Shown in pieces: positions 17,206 to 28,784 of a DNA stretch of 51,799 bases; position 1 is the stretch's first letter; each line of letters opens with the position of its first letter. Below the pieces are notes generated by a model. It saw only the letters and a list, made by a program, of their open reading frames with translations, was not told the DNA's origin and did no database searches. A program made the translations under genes and the position numbers. The DNA is from an uncultured Curtobacterium sp. (GTDB lineage Bacteria; Actinomycetota; Actinomycetes; Actinomycetales; Microbacteriaceae): assembly GCA_913778205.1 (NCBI GenBank), contig CAJYUW010000013.1, positions 1-51,799 of the forward strand, given 5' to 3'.

Positions 17206-18069
17206 TCAGGCGCGGTGGTCGCGCCAGCTGTGCTCGGGCACGAAGCCGAGCAGCTCCCGCGCCTTCTCGCTGGACAGCAGCGAACTCACGCCGTCGATGT
17301 CGCTCCGGCGCTCGATGTCCGGGACGAACCGCTCGACGAGCTCGATGGTCGGGGTGTCCATGACCGTGTCGGTGTTCGCGATGACGAACGCCTCGAACCC
17401 GGTCAGGTCGGCCTCGAGCGCACGACGGACCGCCTGGGCGCCGTCCCGCGAGTCGATGTACGACCACAGGTTGAAGGTCTTCGCCTCCGGGGTGGCGTCC
17501 CATGGGAACGACGGGTAGTCGGTCTCGTCCATCACGTTCGAGAACCGCAGCCCGATCATCTTCAGCTCCGGGTCCCACCGGGTGAAGTGGCGGGCCATCT
17601 CCTCCTCGACGGCCTTGCCGAGCGAGTACGAGGACTGCGGACGGACCGCGAACTCCTCGTCCACGGGCAGGTAGGGCGGGTGGTGCTCGCCCATCGGGAT
17701 CCCGAGGAGGGTCTCGCTCGACGCCCACACCACGTTCTTGATGCCCGCCTGGCGAGCGGCGTGGAAGACGTTGATCGACGACGTGACGTTGTTCGTGATG
17801 AGCGCCACGTCCGGCACCTGGCCCGGGGCGGGGACGGCCGCGAGGTGCACCACGGCGTCGACGTGGTCGTAGCGGTCGTCCACGCCGAGCAGCACGTTCA
17901 GGACCTGTCCGTGGTCGGTGAGGTCGGTGCGGATGAACGGCACCCGCTCGGGCTTGTCCGGAGAGGGCACCCGGTCCACGAGCACCACGTCGTACCCGTG
18001 CTCGTCCAGGTGCCGGACCACGGCCCGTCCGAGCTTCCCGCTGCCTCCGGTGACCACCACGCGCGTCAT
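17206..18069 (-). CDS. NAD-dependent epimerase/dehydratase
   Basis: A 287-residue extended short-chain dehydrogenase. The NAD-binding motif is TGGSGKLG near the N-terminus; a conserved Asp segment (DHVDAVVHLAAVP) follows, and the catalytic YxxxK is YSLGK. I chose ATG 18069 because GGAG lies about 7 nt upstream and MTRVVVTGG is the expected N-terminus. Likely acts on a nucleotide sugar or sugar acid; the exact substrate is unknown. Convergent with the methyltransferase, with 90 bp of direct repeats (GATCCGGACGGCGGCC-type) between them. Confidence 0.88.
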   Translation of the reverse strand: MTRVVVTGGSGKLGRAVVRHLDEHGYDVVLVDRVPSPDKPERVPFIRTDLTDHGQVLNVLLGVDDRYDHVDAVVHLAAVPAPGQVPDVALITNNVTSSINVFHAARQAGIKNVVWASSETLLGIPMGEHHPPYLPVDEEFAVRPQSSYSLGKAVEEEMARHFTRWDPELKMIGLRFSNVMDETDYPSFPWDATPEAKTFNLWSYIDSRDGAQAVRRALEADLTGFEAFVIANTDTVMDTPTIELVERFVPDIERRSDIDGVSSLLSSEKARELLGFVPEHSWRDHRA

Positions 18070-18221
18070 CGCGTCTCCTCTTCGTCGAGTCTTGCGTACC
18101 CGCCCATCCTGCCCGGCGCGGGGTGGACGCAACCAGGCACGGGTGGTACCTGTCCGGCGGACGCTGCACGGGCCTCCCGGCCGGTGCGCGTGCGCGCAGC
18201 GGCATCGGGCATGATCGTCTC

Positions 18222-19929
<1,708 letters not shown>

Positions 19930-19940
<11 letters not shown>

Positions 19941-20526
19941 CCGTCGTCGCGGCCTGCGTGATCGCCAGCGCCGCGACGAGCTCGACGTGCGCGGCCATGT
20001 CCCGGGCCGGGTCGTACAGCCACTGGATCTGCATACCGTCGGACACCGCGAGCATGACGCTCGTGAGCGCCTCGGCGTCGACGTCCGGACGGAGCCGGCC
20101 GTCCTCCTGCATCGCACGGAACTGTCCGGCCATGACCGCGCGGGTCTTCTCGTAGCGCTGCTGGAAGTACGCGTGCGCCGCGTGCTGCGGATCCGTGGCC
20201 GCCGCGGCGGACAGGTTCACGAACATCTGGACGAGCCCCGGCACCTCGGCGTTGTGCCGCACCACGGCGGCGAGGAGCTCGGCGGGGTTCGACGCGTGCC
20301 AGTCGTGGGCGTCGTCGATCTCGTCGCGGCGCTTGAGGACCTCCACCCAGAGCTCGTCCTTCGAGTCGAAGTAGTGCAGCAGCCCGGCCTGGGTGAGGCC
20401 CACGGCGTCGGCGAGGTCCTTGATGCTGGTGCGTCGGAACCCGTTGACGGCGACCAGGTCGAGCGCGATCGAGAGGATCTCCTCGCGCTTCGCGATGCCC
20501 TTTGCGTACGAACCCCGTCGTGCCAT
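19930..20526 (-). CDS. TetR/AcrR family regulator
   Basis: A 198-residue repressor. The helix-turn-helix is in REEILSIALDLVAVNGFRRTSIKDLADAVGLTQAGLLHYFDSKDELW, typical of TetR. The C-terminal ligand domain is variable. Start ATG 20526 (MARRGSYAKG). Divergent from the beta-glucosidase gene across 189 bp with a small operator-like palindrome, so it probably controls that gene and itself, in the manner of repressors linked to plant beta-glucoside use. Confidence 0.88.
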
Positions 20527-20558
20527 GCGGTGACCATACCGCTCGCGGCGGACCCGAT

Positions 20559-20579
20559 AAACCAAACAACACAAGGTTT
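20559..20579. promoter_or_regulatory. Candidate TetR operator
   Basis: AAACC and GGTTT arms surround an 11-nt AT-rich centre in the tetR-GH3 divergent region. This is the only AT-rich patch there. The arms are short, so this is a weak call based on position. Confidence 0.35.
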
Positions 20580-20715
20580 TCGGTGCTACCGTGGGCGCAG
20601 CCGCCGACGACGGCGTGCGAGTCACCGACGACGGTGGCGGACCCGGACGAGGGACCCGGCGGGCGACGACGCCCGGACCGGGGTCGACGTCCGCCCCACG
20701 AAAGGACCGACCACC

Positions 20716-23190
20716 GTGACCATCGTGAACGAGACGACCCGTGCCTCCCGTCCGCTAGCCGAGCGCATCGAGGCGCTCCTCGCCCAGCTGACCACGGAGG
20801 AGAAGGTGCAGCTGCTCACCGGGCGTGACTTCTGGACGACCTGGCCGATCGAGAAGATCGGGCTCCGGCGCATCCTCATGTCGGACGGCCCGTCCGGCGT
20901 GCGCGGCGAGGTGTGGGACGAGCGCGACCCGTCCCTGAACCTGCCCTCCGCCACCGCGCTGTCGGCGAGCTGGGACCGCGCGATCGCGAAGCGCTACGGG
21001 GCCGCGGCCGCCGTCGAGGCCCGGCGCAAGGGCGTCGACGTCGTCCTCGGCCCGACGATCAACCTGCACCGATCGCCCCTGGGCGGACGGCACTTCGAGG
21101 CCTTCAGCGAGGACCCGGTGCTCACCGCCGACCTCGCGGCCGCGTACGTCGAGGGCGTCCAGGAGAACGGCGTCGCCGCGACCCCGAAGCACTACATCGC
21201 CAACGACTACGAGACCGACCGCTTCACGGCGTCGACCGAGGTGTCCGACCGAGCACTGCGCGAGCTCTACCTGCTCGCGTTCGAGAAGGCCGTCACCGAG
21301 GCGCACGCCTGGGCGATCATGTCGTCCTACAACGCGGTCAACGGCGTCACCGCGTCGGAGAACGACCTGCTCGAGACACCGCTCAACGCGGAGTGGGGCT
21401 TCGACGGCATCGTCGTGTCCGACTGGACCGGCGTCCGCTCCGTCGACTCGGCGAAGGCGTCGCAGGACGTCGCGATGCCCGGGCCGAACCCGTGGTGGAG
21501 CGAGGGACCGCTGCTCGACGCGGTGCGCTCCGGCGACGTCCCCGAAGCGGCCGTCGACCGCAAGGTCCGGCGCATCCTGACGCTCGCCGCTCGTGTCGGG
21601 GCGCTCGAGGGCTTCGAGCCCGTCGCCGCGGAGCCCGTGCACGTCGAGGACGGCCCCGCGTTCGTCCGCGAGGCCGAGGCCGAGGGCACCGTCCTGGTGC
21701 GCAACACCGGCGTGCTGCCGATCGACCCGGCGGCCGTGTCCCGCGTCGCGCTGCTCGGACACAACGCCGACCAGGCCCGCAGTCAGGGCGGCGGCTCCGC
21801 GACCGTCGTGCCGTCGCACGTCGTCACGCCCGTCGAGGGCATCCGCGCCGCGTTCCCGGGCGCGACGGTCGACCACGCCATCGGCGCGGTCGTGCAGGAG
21901 GGCATCGCCGAGTTCCCGCTGTCCACCATCACGAACCCGGCGACCGGCGAGCCCGGCGCCCGCGTCGCGTTCGTCCGGGACGGCGAGGAGCTGTACGTCG
22001 AGGACCGGCGTGCCACCGCGCTGTTCTGGTTCGGCGGTGATGCCCCGATCCGCGAGGCCGACCGGCTCGACGTCACCACGACCTACACGGCGCCCACGAC
22101 CGGCACCGTCCGGATCGGCATCGGCGCCGCCGGGCACTCCCGCATGTGGATCGACGGGTCGCTCGTCCTCGACGAGGTCGTCGGGTTCGAGGGCGACCAG
22201 CTCGGCGCGGCGTTCCTCAACCCGCCGGCGCGGTCGGTGCCGGTGTCGGTGACGGCCGGCCAGGGCGTCGCGATCCGGATCGAGTACGACATCGTGCAGG
22301 ACGAGACCCTCGGCGGCGTGCTCGCGTACCAGTTCGGCACCGAGCCGAGCGACGCCGACCCGGCCGTCCTCATCGAGGAGGCCGTCCGGACCGCCACCGG
22401 CGCGGACGTCGCGATCGTCGTCGTCGGGACGAACAGCAGGGTCGAGTCCGAGGGCTACGACCGTGACTCGCTCGCGCTGCCCGGACACCAGGACGACCTC
22501 GTCCGCGCGGTGGCCGCCGTGAACCCGAACACCGTCGTGGTCGTCAACTCCGGCTCGCCGGTCGAGATGCCGTGGCGGGACGACGTCGCCGCCGTGCTCC
22601 TGACCTGGTTCGGTGGACAGGAGTACGGCAACGCGCTCGCCGACGTCCTGACCGGCGCGGCGGAGCCCGGCGGTCGCCTGCCCACGACCTGGCCGGCGGC
22701 GCTCGCCGACGTCCCGGTGTCGAACGTCACCCCGGTCGACGGGAAGGTGGCCTACGACGAGGGCGTGCACATCGGCTACCGGGCATGGCTCCGCGCCGGC
22801 ACCGAACCGGCCTACCCGTTCGGCCACGGCCTCGGCTACACCACCTGGAGGATCGAGGGCGTCGCAGCGACCCCGACGGTCCGCGAGGGCGACGCCGTGA
22901 TCGTCACCGCGACGGTCACGAACACCGGGGCGCGAGCAGGCAAGCACGTCGTGCAGGTCTACGCCTCGCGCGCCGACTCCGCGGTCGACCGCCCGATCCG
23001 CTGGCTCGTCGGCTTCGCGCCGGTGCGCCTCGGCGCCGGTGGGTCGACGGAGGTGTCGATCGAGGTCCCGGCCCGGGCGTTCGCACACTGGGACGGAGCG
23101 TGGGCGTACGAGCCCGGCGCCTTCACCCTCCACGTCGGGGCGTCGGTCGTGGACGAGTCGGGCACCGCGACCCTCGAACTGGAGCACTGA
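20716..23190 (+). CDS. GH3 beta-glucosidase with PA14-like insert
   Basis: An 824-residue glycoside hydrolase family 3 enzyme. The N-terminal (alpha/beta)8 domain carries the catalytic nucleophile in GIVVSDWTGV (about D236), KHYIANDYE and GGRHFEAFSEDP. A PA14-like beta domain is inserted at about residues 397-540 (RIGIGAAGHSRMWIDGSLVLDE). The second alpha/beta domain has VVVGTNSRVESEGYDRDSL, and the C-terminal about 100 residues are fibronectin III-like. No signal peptide is seen, so it is cytoplasmic. GTG 20716 follows AAAGGA. Likely releases glucose from plant beta-glucosides or oligosaccharides. Confidence 0.92.
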   Translation: MTIVNETTRASRPLAERIEALLAQLTTEEKVQLLTGRDFWTTWPIEKIGLRRILMSDGPSGVRGEVWDERDPSLNLPSATALSASWDRAIAKRYGAAAAVEARRKGVDVVLGPTINLHRSPLGGRHFEAFSEDPVLTADLAAAYVEGVQENGVAATPKHYIANDYETDRFTASTEVSDRALRELYLLAFEKAVTEAHAWAIMSSYNAVNGVTASENDLLETPLNAEWGFDGIVVSDWTGVRSVDSAKASQDVAMPGPNPWWSEGPLLDAVRSGDVPEAAVDRKVRRILTLAARVGALEGFEPVAAEPVHVEDGPAFVREAEAEGTVLVRNTGVLPIDPAAVSRVALLGHNADQARSQGGGSATVVPSHVVTPVEGIRAAFPGATVDHAIGAVVQEGIAEFPLSTITNPATGEPGARVAFVRDGEELYVEDRRATALFWFGGDAPIREADRLDVTTTYTAPTTGTVRIGIGAAGHSRMWIDGSLVLDEVVGFEGDQLGAAFLNPPARSVPVSVTAGQGVAIRIEYDIVQDETLGGVLAYQFGTEPSDADPAVLIEEAVRTATGADVAIVVVGTNSRVESEGYDRDSLALPGHQDDLVRAVAAVNPNTVVVVNSGSPVEMPWRDDVAAVLLTWFGGQEYGNALADVLTGAAEPGGRLPTTWPAALADVPVSNVTPVDGKVAYDEGVHIGYRAWLRAGTEPAYPFGHGLGYTTWRIEGVAATPTVREGDAVIVTATVTNTGARAGKHVVQVYASRADSAVDRPIRWLVGFAPVRLGAGGSTEVSIEVPARAFAHWDGAWAYEPGAFTLHVGASVVDESGTATLELEH

Positions 23191-23350
23191 CTCCATCCGA
23201 TACACGCGCATGATCGTGGTGCATTCAGTACCATGGTCCCGCGCGTGCCGGCTGGTTACCGGTCGCGCACACACCACGAACGGTGTCGTCGTGCGTGCGA
23301 GCCGGTCTCCTGATCCGATCGGTCAGCCCGGACGGCACCGGTGTGTCCAG

Positions 23351-23382
23351 AATGCGTCCCCGCGCTCGCGCGGGGACGCATT
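23351..23382. terminator. Perfect 14-bp hairpin between convergent genes
   Basis: Arms 23351-23364 (AATGCGTCCCCGCG) and 23369-23382 are perfectly complementary around a CTCG loop. It lies between the convergent GH3 and flavin oxidoreductase genes, where a bidirectional terminator is expected. Confidence 0.75.
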
Positions 23383-23529
23383 CGTCGTTCCGGGTTCGAC
23401 GACGCGTCGATCGGTGCCGAGATTCGCTGACGAACGTTCACCTTGATGGGCCGGAACCCGCACGGTCGCCGTGACAAACCCTGCGCCGGGTGCAACTATG
23501 GGTCCACCATCCCGTACGGATCAGGAGCG

Positions 23530-23595
23530 GGATGGGCATCCGGCCGGGGGCCCGGGGAACTCACCAGCCTGTCGTGGGCCCCGCCGGATGCATCC
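23530..23595. terminator. Long bulged hairpin downstream of the flavin oxidoreductase
   Basis: About 20 paired bases (23530-23553 with 23576-23595, two or three bulges) and a 22-nt loop, just after the stop of the minus-strand gene at 23609. Likely that gene's terminator. The rest of the 418-bp gap from 23191 to 23608 shows no coding sequence, tRNA or riboswitch that I can recognise. Confidence 0.5.
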
Positions 23596-23608
23596 GGTCC
23601 GGGAGCGG

Positions 23609-24637
23609 TCAGGCGGCGCGGAGGACCGGCGCGACCTCCTCAGCGACGATCCGGAGGATGCGCTCGTGCGCCGCGACGTCCCCGTTCGCGGGCAGGGTGA
23701 CCACGAGCTCGTCCGTCGACGACACGGCGGGGTCGGCCAGCAGCGTCTCGGTGATCTGGGCGACGGAACCGGACACCACGCGGCTGAACCGGAACGGCGG
23801 CCCGGAGTGCGGTCGACCCTCGTCGTCCATGCCCGACGCGTACCCGGTCAGGAACTCCTCGTGCACCGCGCGGTCGTGGTCGTCGAGGAGGGGCACGACG
23901 ATCCGACCGACGGCCACCTTCGGCGTCCGGCCCGGGAACCTGCCCTCGGCCTGCAGCTCGGCGAAGCGCTCGCGGTACGCCGTGAGCTGGTCCGCCTGCG
24001 CGACCGCGAACGGCGCACCGGTGTCCTCGGTGTTCAGGGTCGAGCAGTGCAGCAGCAGGCCCTTCTCGGCCGTGCGGACCGCGGTGCCCGTGCTGCCACC
24101 GCCCCACCACACGCGGTCGCGCAGGCCCGGGCTGAGCGGCTGCAGGGTCAGGTCGGCCCCGGCCGGGATGCTCTCGTAGCCCTCGCCGGCGGAACCGAGC
24201 GGCTCACCCTGCAGCACCTCGAGCAGCCGCGCGGCACGTGCTTCGGCCTCGTCGCGGAAGCTCCGCTCGACCGAGCCGAACACCGGGTCGAGGATCGGTC
24301 CGTACCCGGCGATGCCGGTGCTGATGCCGAGCTGCACCCGCCCGCCGCTCAACAGGTCGACCGTGCTGGCGTCCTCGGCGAGCCGGATCGGGTCCTCGTA
24401 CCGCATGCCGAGGACGGCGGTGCCGAACCCGATCGTGCTCGTCCGCTGGGCGGCCGCGGCGAAGAACGTCATCGGGCTGGTGAGGAACGGCTCGAAGTGC
24501 CGGCCGCGCACCCAGCCGGTGCCGTAGCCGAACGACTCAGCGGCGGCGAACAGCCGGAGGCCGTCCTCCAGCGCGGCGGCGGCACCTGCGGTACCACCGT
24601 GGTTCGGGACGAAGGAGAGGAAGCCGAGTTCGCGCAC
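23609..24637 (-). CDS. LLM class flavin-dependent oxidoreductase (second copy)
   Basis: A 342-residue luciferase-like monooxygenase starting at GTG 24637 with RELGFLSFVPNHGG. Conserved segments: GWVRGRHFEPFLTSPMTFFAAAAQRT, IGFGTAVLGMRYEDPIRLAEDASTVDLLSGGRVQLGIS and DRVWWGGGSTGTAVRTAEKG. Paralogous to the protein encoded at 11680-12732. Substrate and cofactor (FMN or F420) are unknown. Divergent from the helicase gene, with one hairpin repeat in the 102-bp gap. Confidence 0.88.
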   Translation of the reverse strand: MRELGFLSFVPNHGGTAGAAAALEDGLRLFAAAESFGYGTGWVRGRHFEPFLTSPMTFFAAAAQRTSTIGFGTAVLGMRYEDPIRLAEDASTVDLLSGGRVQLGISTGIAGYGPILDPVFGSVERSFRDEAEARAARLLEVLQGEPLGSAGEGYESIPAGADLTLQPLSPGLRDRVWWGGGSTGTAVRTAEKGLLLHCSTLNTEDTGAPFAVAQADQLTAYRERFAELQAEGRFPGRTPKVAVGRIVVPLLDDHDRAVHEEFLTGYASGMDDEGRPHSGPPFRFSRVVSGSVAQITETLLADPAVSSTDELVVTLPANGDVAAHERILRIVAEEVAPVLRAA

Positions 24638-24673
24638 CCGTCCACTGTATGCGGACGCATCCACAGGCGGCCG

Positions 24674-24705
24674 GGAGGCGCGGGGCGGGCCCGACCCGCG
24701 CCTCC
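24674..24705. repeat. Hairpin repeat family copy 2
   Basis: GGAGGCGCGGG (24674-24684) pairs exactly with CCCGCGCCTCC (24695-24705), followed by AGTCCGG. It lies between two divergent starts, so here it cannot simply be a terminator. Confidence 0.75.
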
Positions 24706-24739
24706 AGTCCGGTGCATCCGCACCTGGGAGGATGGTCGC

Positions 24740-27304
24740 ATGACCGACGTCACCACCCAGCCCCCGCTCGTCGCCGCCCTGCCGGTGGCGGTCGACCGGG
24801 TCGTCGACCCGGACGCGGTCTACGAGGCGTTCGCCGCGTGGGCAGCCGAGGGCGGCCGCCCGCTCTACCCGGCGCAGGACGAAGCGGTCATCGAACTTGT
24901 GTCCGGCGCGAACGTCGTCCTGTCGACCCCCACCGGGACGGGCAAGTCCCTCGTTGCGGCGGGCGCGCACTTCGCGGCGCTCGCCGAGGGGAAGCGGAGC
25001 TACTACACGGCGCCGATCAAGGCACTCGTCTCCGAGAAGTTCTTCCAGCTCGTCGACCTGTTCGGGGCGCAGAACGTCGGCATGGTCACGGGCGACTCGA
25101 GCGTCAACGCGGACGCGCCGATCGTGTGCTGCACGGCCGAGATCCTCGCGAACCTCGCGCTCCGGCAGGGGCCCGACGCCGAGGTGGACGTCGTCGTGAT
25201 GGACGAGTTCCACTTCTACGGCGACCCGGACCGCGGGTGGGCGTGGCAGGTGCCGCTGCTCGTCCTCGAACGCGCGCAGTTCCTGCTCATGTCGGCCACG
25301 CTCGGCGACGTCACCACCATCGCCGATGACCTCTCCCGTCGCACCGGACGGCCGACCGCGCGGGTGACCGGCGTCTCCCGGCCCGTGCCGCTGACCTACG
25401 AGTACGTGATGACGCCCGTGCAGGAGACCGTCGAGCGCCTGCTCGAGGAGGGCAAGGCGCCGGTGTACATCGTGCACTTCGCCCAGGCCGCCGCGCTCGA
25501 GCGGGCGCAGGCGCTCATGTCGGTGAAGGTCGCGTCCCGGGAACGCCGGGACGAGATCGCCGAGGCCATCGCCGGGTTCCGGTTCAGCGCCGGGTTCGGG
25601 CAGACGCTCGCTCGCCTCGTGCGGGCCGGCATCGGCGTGCACCACGCCGGCATGCTCCCGAAGTACCGCCGGCTGATCGAGCAGCTCGCGCAGCGGGGCC
25701 TCCTGCCCGTCATCTGCGGCACGGACACCCTCGGCGTCGGCATCAACGTCCCCATCCGCGCGGTGCTCCTCACGGGCCTGACGAAGTTCGACGGCTCCCG
25801 CATGCGACAGCTCTCCGCACGCGAGTTCCACCAGATCGCCGGACGGGCAGGGCGCGCCGGGTACGACACCGAGGGCGACGTCGTCGCCGAGGCGCCCGAG
25901 CACGAGATCGAGAACGCCCGCGCACTGGCCAAGGCCGGAGACGACCCGAAGAAGAAGGGCAAGGTCAAGAAGAAGAAGGCGCCGGACGGGTTCGTCTCGT
26001 GGGGGCAGGCGTCGTTCGACAAGCTCATCGCTGCCGAGCCCGAGCCGATGGCGTCCCGGATGCGGATCACGCACGCGATGGTGCTGTCGGTCGTGGCGCG
26101 TGGAGGAGCTGTGTTCGAGAACGTCCGGGCGCTCGTCTTCGAGAACCACGAGCCCCGAGCCCGGCAGCTCGCGATGGCTCGACGGGCGCTCACCATCGCC
26201 CGGACGCTCATCAACGCGCGGGTGATCGAGCGGTTCTCCGGGCCGCCTGTGTCGTACCGGCTCACGGTCGACGTCGCACCGAACTTCGCGCTCAACCAGC
26301 CGCTGTCGCCGTTCGCGCTCGCCGCGTTCGAGCTGCTCGACCCGGAGTCGCCGACGTACGCGCTCGACATGGTCTCGATCGTCGAGTCGACCCTCGACGA
26401 CCCGCGGGCGATCCTCGCGCAGCAGCAGTTCACGGAACGCGGCGAGGCGGTCGCGCGGATGAAGCAGGAGGGCATCGAGTACGAGGAGCGGATGGAGCTG
26501 CTCGAGGAGGTCACCTGGCCCAAGCCGCTGGACGAGCTGCTGACGGCCGCGTACGAGGCCTACGCGACCGAGCAGCCGTGGGTCCTCGACTTCCAGCTCT
26601 CGCCCAAGGCCGTCGTGCGGGACATGTACGAGCGTGCGATGACCTTCGGCGACTTCGTGCGGTTCTACCAGCTCACCCGTTCCGAGGGGCTCGTGCTCCG
26701 CTACCTCTCCGACGCCTACCGGACCATGCGGCAGACGATCACCGAGGAACAGCGCACCCCCGAGCTCGACGACCTCATCGAGTGGCTCGGCGAGGTCGTC
26801 AAGCAGACCGACTCCTCGCTCGTCGACGAGTGGGAGGCGCTCCTGAACGGGGACGTGCTGCTCGCCTCCGAGGAGCACGAGGAGATCGCGCCGCCACAGC
26901 CCGCACGCCTGACCGGGAACCCCCGAGCGTTCCGGGTGCTCGTGCGGAACGCCCTGTTCCAGCGGGTGTTGCTCGCCGCCGCCGACGACGTCGACGGGTT
27001 GGCCGCGCTCGACGGTGCGGCCGGGTTCGGGCGCGACGAGTGGGACGCCGTGCTCGAGGAGTACTACGACGCACACGACACCGTGGGCACCGATGCCGAC
27101 GCTCGGTCGATGCAGTACCTGCAGCTCTCCGAGGGCGCCCGGACCTGGCGTGCCCGGCAGACGTTCGCCGACCCGTCGGGGGACCGCGACTTCGGGTTCT
27201 CGGCGACGATCGACCTCGACGCCTCCGACGAGGCCGGCGAGGCGGTCGTCCGGGTGACCGAGATCGGCCGGTTCGACGGCTGGGCCGAGGTGGACGTCGA
27301 CTGA
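24740..27304 (+). CDS. Superfamily 2 DEAD/DEAH-box helicase with DUF3516
   Basis: An 854-residue RNA or DNA helicase of the Ski2-like type. Walker A is STPTGTGKS, motif II is VVMDEFH (a DExH box), motif III is LLMSATLGD, and motif VI is QIAGRAGRAGYDT. A lysine-rich patch follows motif VI (KKKGKVKKKKAP). The C-terminal about 350 residues match DUF3516. Start ATG 24740 with GGGAGGA upstream. Common in Actinobacteria; the physiological substrate is not known. Confidence 0.9.
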   Translation: MTDVTTQPPLVAALPVAVDRVVDPDAVYEAFAAWAAEGGRPLYPAQDEAVIELVSGANVVLSTPTGTGKSLVAAGAHFAALAEGKRSYYTAPIKALVSEKFFQLVDLFGAQNVGMVTGDSSVNADAPIVCCTAEILANLALRQGPDAEVDVVVMDEFHFYGDPDRGWAWQVPLLVLERAQFLLMSATLGDVTTIADDLSRRTGRPTARVTGVSRPVPLTYEYVMTPVQETVERLLEEGKAPVYIVHFAQAAALERAQALMSVKVASRERRDEIAEAIAGFRFSAGFGQTLARLVRAGIGVHHAGMLPKYRRLIEQLAQRGLLPVICGTDTLGVGINVPIRAVLLTGLTKFDGSRMRQLSAREFHQIAGRAGRAGYDTEGDVVAEAPEHEIENARALAKAGDDPKKKGKVKKKKAPDGFVSWGQASFDKLIAAEPEPMASRMRITHAMVLSVVARGGAVFENVRALVFENHEPRARQLAMARRALTIARTLINARVIERFSGPPVSYRLTVDVAPNFALNQPLSPFALAAFELLDPESPTYALDMVSIVESTLDDPRAILAQQQFTERGEAVARMKQEGIEYEERMELLEEVTWPKPLDELLTAAYEAYATEQPWVLDFQLSPKAVVRDMYERAMTFGDFVRFYQLTRSEGLVLRYLSDAYRTMRQTITEEQRTPELDDLIEWLGEVVKQTDSSLVDEWEALLNGDVLLASEEHEEIAPPQPARLTGNPRAFRVLVRNALFQRVLLAAADDVDGLAALDGAAGFGRDEWDAVLEEYYDAHDTVGTDADARSMQYLQLSEGARTWRARQTFADPSGDRDFGFSATIDLDASDEAGEAVVRVTEIGRFDGWAEVDVD

Positions 27305-27855
27305 TGTCCCAGGTGGCCCGTCCGCTCGGCACTGACGACGTCGACGAACTGCAGGCGTTGCTCGAGACCGTGCCGGAGTACGCGGAACGCATCACCGGGT
27401 ACCCGCCGGGACCGTCCGACGGACTGAGCGTGCTGCTGTCGGTCCCGGACGGGTTCGACCCGGCGGGCAAGCACGGCCTCGGGCTCTGGGAAGACGGTCG
27501 GCTCGTGGCGTTCGCGGACGTGCTCGTCGGGTACCCGACGTCGTCGGTCGCGTACATCGGTCTGCTCGTCGTCCGCGGCGGCCTGCACGGTCGTGGGCTC
27601 GGGCGGGCGATGCACGACACCGTGGTGTCGTTCCTCCGGTCCGTCGACGGTGCTCCGGTCGACCGGCTCCGGCTCGGGATCGTCGCGACCAACGCCGACC
27701 TCGCGGAGCCCTTCTGGCACGCGCTCGGGTACGAGGCGACCGGGGAGACGAAGCCGTACCGGTACGACCACCTGGAGAGCACGGTCGCGCTCCGGGAACG
27801 GCCGCTCGGTGGTGGGCAGGTCCGGGAACGGCCGCGCTGGGAACACCCGGGCTGA
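27304..27855 (+). CDS. GNAT family N-acetyltransferase
   Basis: A 183-residue acetyltransferase. The acetyl-CoA pyrophosphate-binding loop is VRGGLHGRGLGRAMHD, and the C-terminal PFWHALGYEATGE is a typical GNAT end strand. The ATG overlaps the helicase stop codon by one base, so translation is coupled. Acceptor substrate unknown. The last 20 residues (ALRERPLGGGQVRERPRW) are a basic tail. Confidence 0.87.
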   Translation: MSQVARPLGTDDVDELQALLETVPEYAERITGYPPGPSDGLSVLLSVPDGFDPAGKHGLGLWEDGRLVAFADVLVGYPTSSVAYIGLLVVRGGLHGRGLGRAMHDTVVSFLRSVDGAPVDRLRLGIVATNADLAEPFWHALGYEATGETKPYRYDHLESTVALRERPLGGGQVRERPRWEHPG

Positions 27856-27920
27856 CGGCAGGGTACGTTCGACGGCAGCCCAGCGCCGACCTCCGGCCGG
27901 GACCGTCGAGAGGAACCGCC

Positions 27921-28172
27921 GTGCGCATCGGATCGAGCATCGCCCTGATCGTGATCGGCGCCATCGTGGCGTTCGCCGTGGACTACCAGATCGCCGGGGT
28001 CGACCTCCGCCTGATCGGTTACATCCTGATGGCAGCCGGCGTGGTCCTGCTCATCATCAGCCTGGCGGTGGGGTTCGGCGGCCGTCGGACGACGACCACC
28101 ACCCGGTCCGGTGTGGACCCGGCGTCGGGGGAGCAGATCGTCCGGCAGGACCGCCGCGACGGGACCTACTGA
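27921..28172 (+). CDS. DUF6458 small membrane protein
   Basis: An 83-residue protein starting at GTG 27921 with GAGAGGA 6 nt upstream. Two hydrophobic helices (IGSSIALIVIGAIVAFAV and LIGYILMAAGVVLLIISLAVGF) are followed by an Arg/Thr-rich, probably disordered tail ending in GEQIVRQDRRDGTY. This family is common in Microbacteriaceae and has no assigned function. Confidence 0.82.
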   Translation: MRIGSSIALIVIGAIVAFAVDYQIAGVDLRLIGYILMAAGVVLLIISLAVGFGGRRTTTTTRSGVDPASGEQIVRQDRRDGTY

Positions 28173-28217
28173 CCCCGTACCCGGCCGCGCTCCTCGCCCA
28201 GCCCGACGGCTCGGACG

Positions 28218-28784
28218 TCAGCGGCCGCAGGTCGTGTGCAGCGCGTCGAGCAGGGCGTCGGCGTCCGCGACGTCGTAGAGCGCGAAGTCGCCGCGTCCGG
28301 GCGACAGGTCGAGACCGGTGTTCGCGTACTGCCGGACCGACTCGCTCCCGCCCCAGAACAGCGTGTCGAGGTGGCTGGTGTCGTCCCACGCGACCGTCAC
28401 GTGTCCCTCCGTGCGATCGACGTACCAGTCGGTCCGTCGTGCGTCGGTCTCGCGCGTGGTGCGGCCGTTGGTCACGAGCACCCGACGATCGGTCACGGCG
28501 TAGACGTCCGTCCGCTTCCGGTGACGCTTCACGAGGAAGCGCCCACCGAGGACGTGCAGTCCGAGCAGCAGCAGGGCCGACAGCACCACGAGCACCGCGG
28601 GGTGCGCGGACCCGGTCGCTGCGCCGACGAGCCCGGTCGCCACGAACGCGGTCCAGAGCACGCCGAACGGCATCAGGTACCGGTCGGCACGGACGAACAT
28701 CCGACCGGGATCGCTCCGCCCCACCCACAGGAGCGCTTCGCCGTCGTGGAGGCGGGACTCGACCAGACGCCGGGCCTCCTGCAT
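28218..28784 (-). CDS. Membrane protein with bacterial PH-like domain
   Basis: A 188-residue protein. Two hydrophobic helices (about 35-90) follow a short charged head. The C-terminal half (YAVTDRRVLVTNGRTTRETD and following) resembles the PH-like domains of small actinobacterial membrane proteins. ATG 28784 overlaps the RNase HI stop (TGATG), so it is translated with that gene. No function is assigned. Confidence 0.72.
   Translation of the reverse strand: MQEARRLVESRLHDGEALLWVGRSDPGRMFVRADRYLMPFGVLWTAFVATGLVGAATGSAHPAVLVVLSALLLLGLHVLGGRFLVKRHRKRTDVYAVTDRRVLVTNGRTTRETDARRTDWYVDRTEGHVTVAWDDTSHLDTLFWGGSESVRQYANTGLDLSPGRGDFALYDVADADALLDALHTTCGR

Noticed and set aside
23385..23410. tRNA T-arm-like GGGTTCGAC
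   Set aside because: Flanking bases do not form a T stem and no acceptor or anticodon stems are present.
23480..23600. Possible riboswitch or small structured RNA
   Set aside because: Compared by eye with cyclic-di-AMP, cobalamin and SRP RNA motifs; none of the conserved cores is present. A simple terminator for the minus-strand gene explains the stem.
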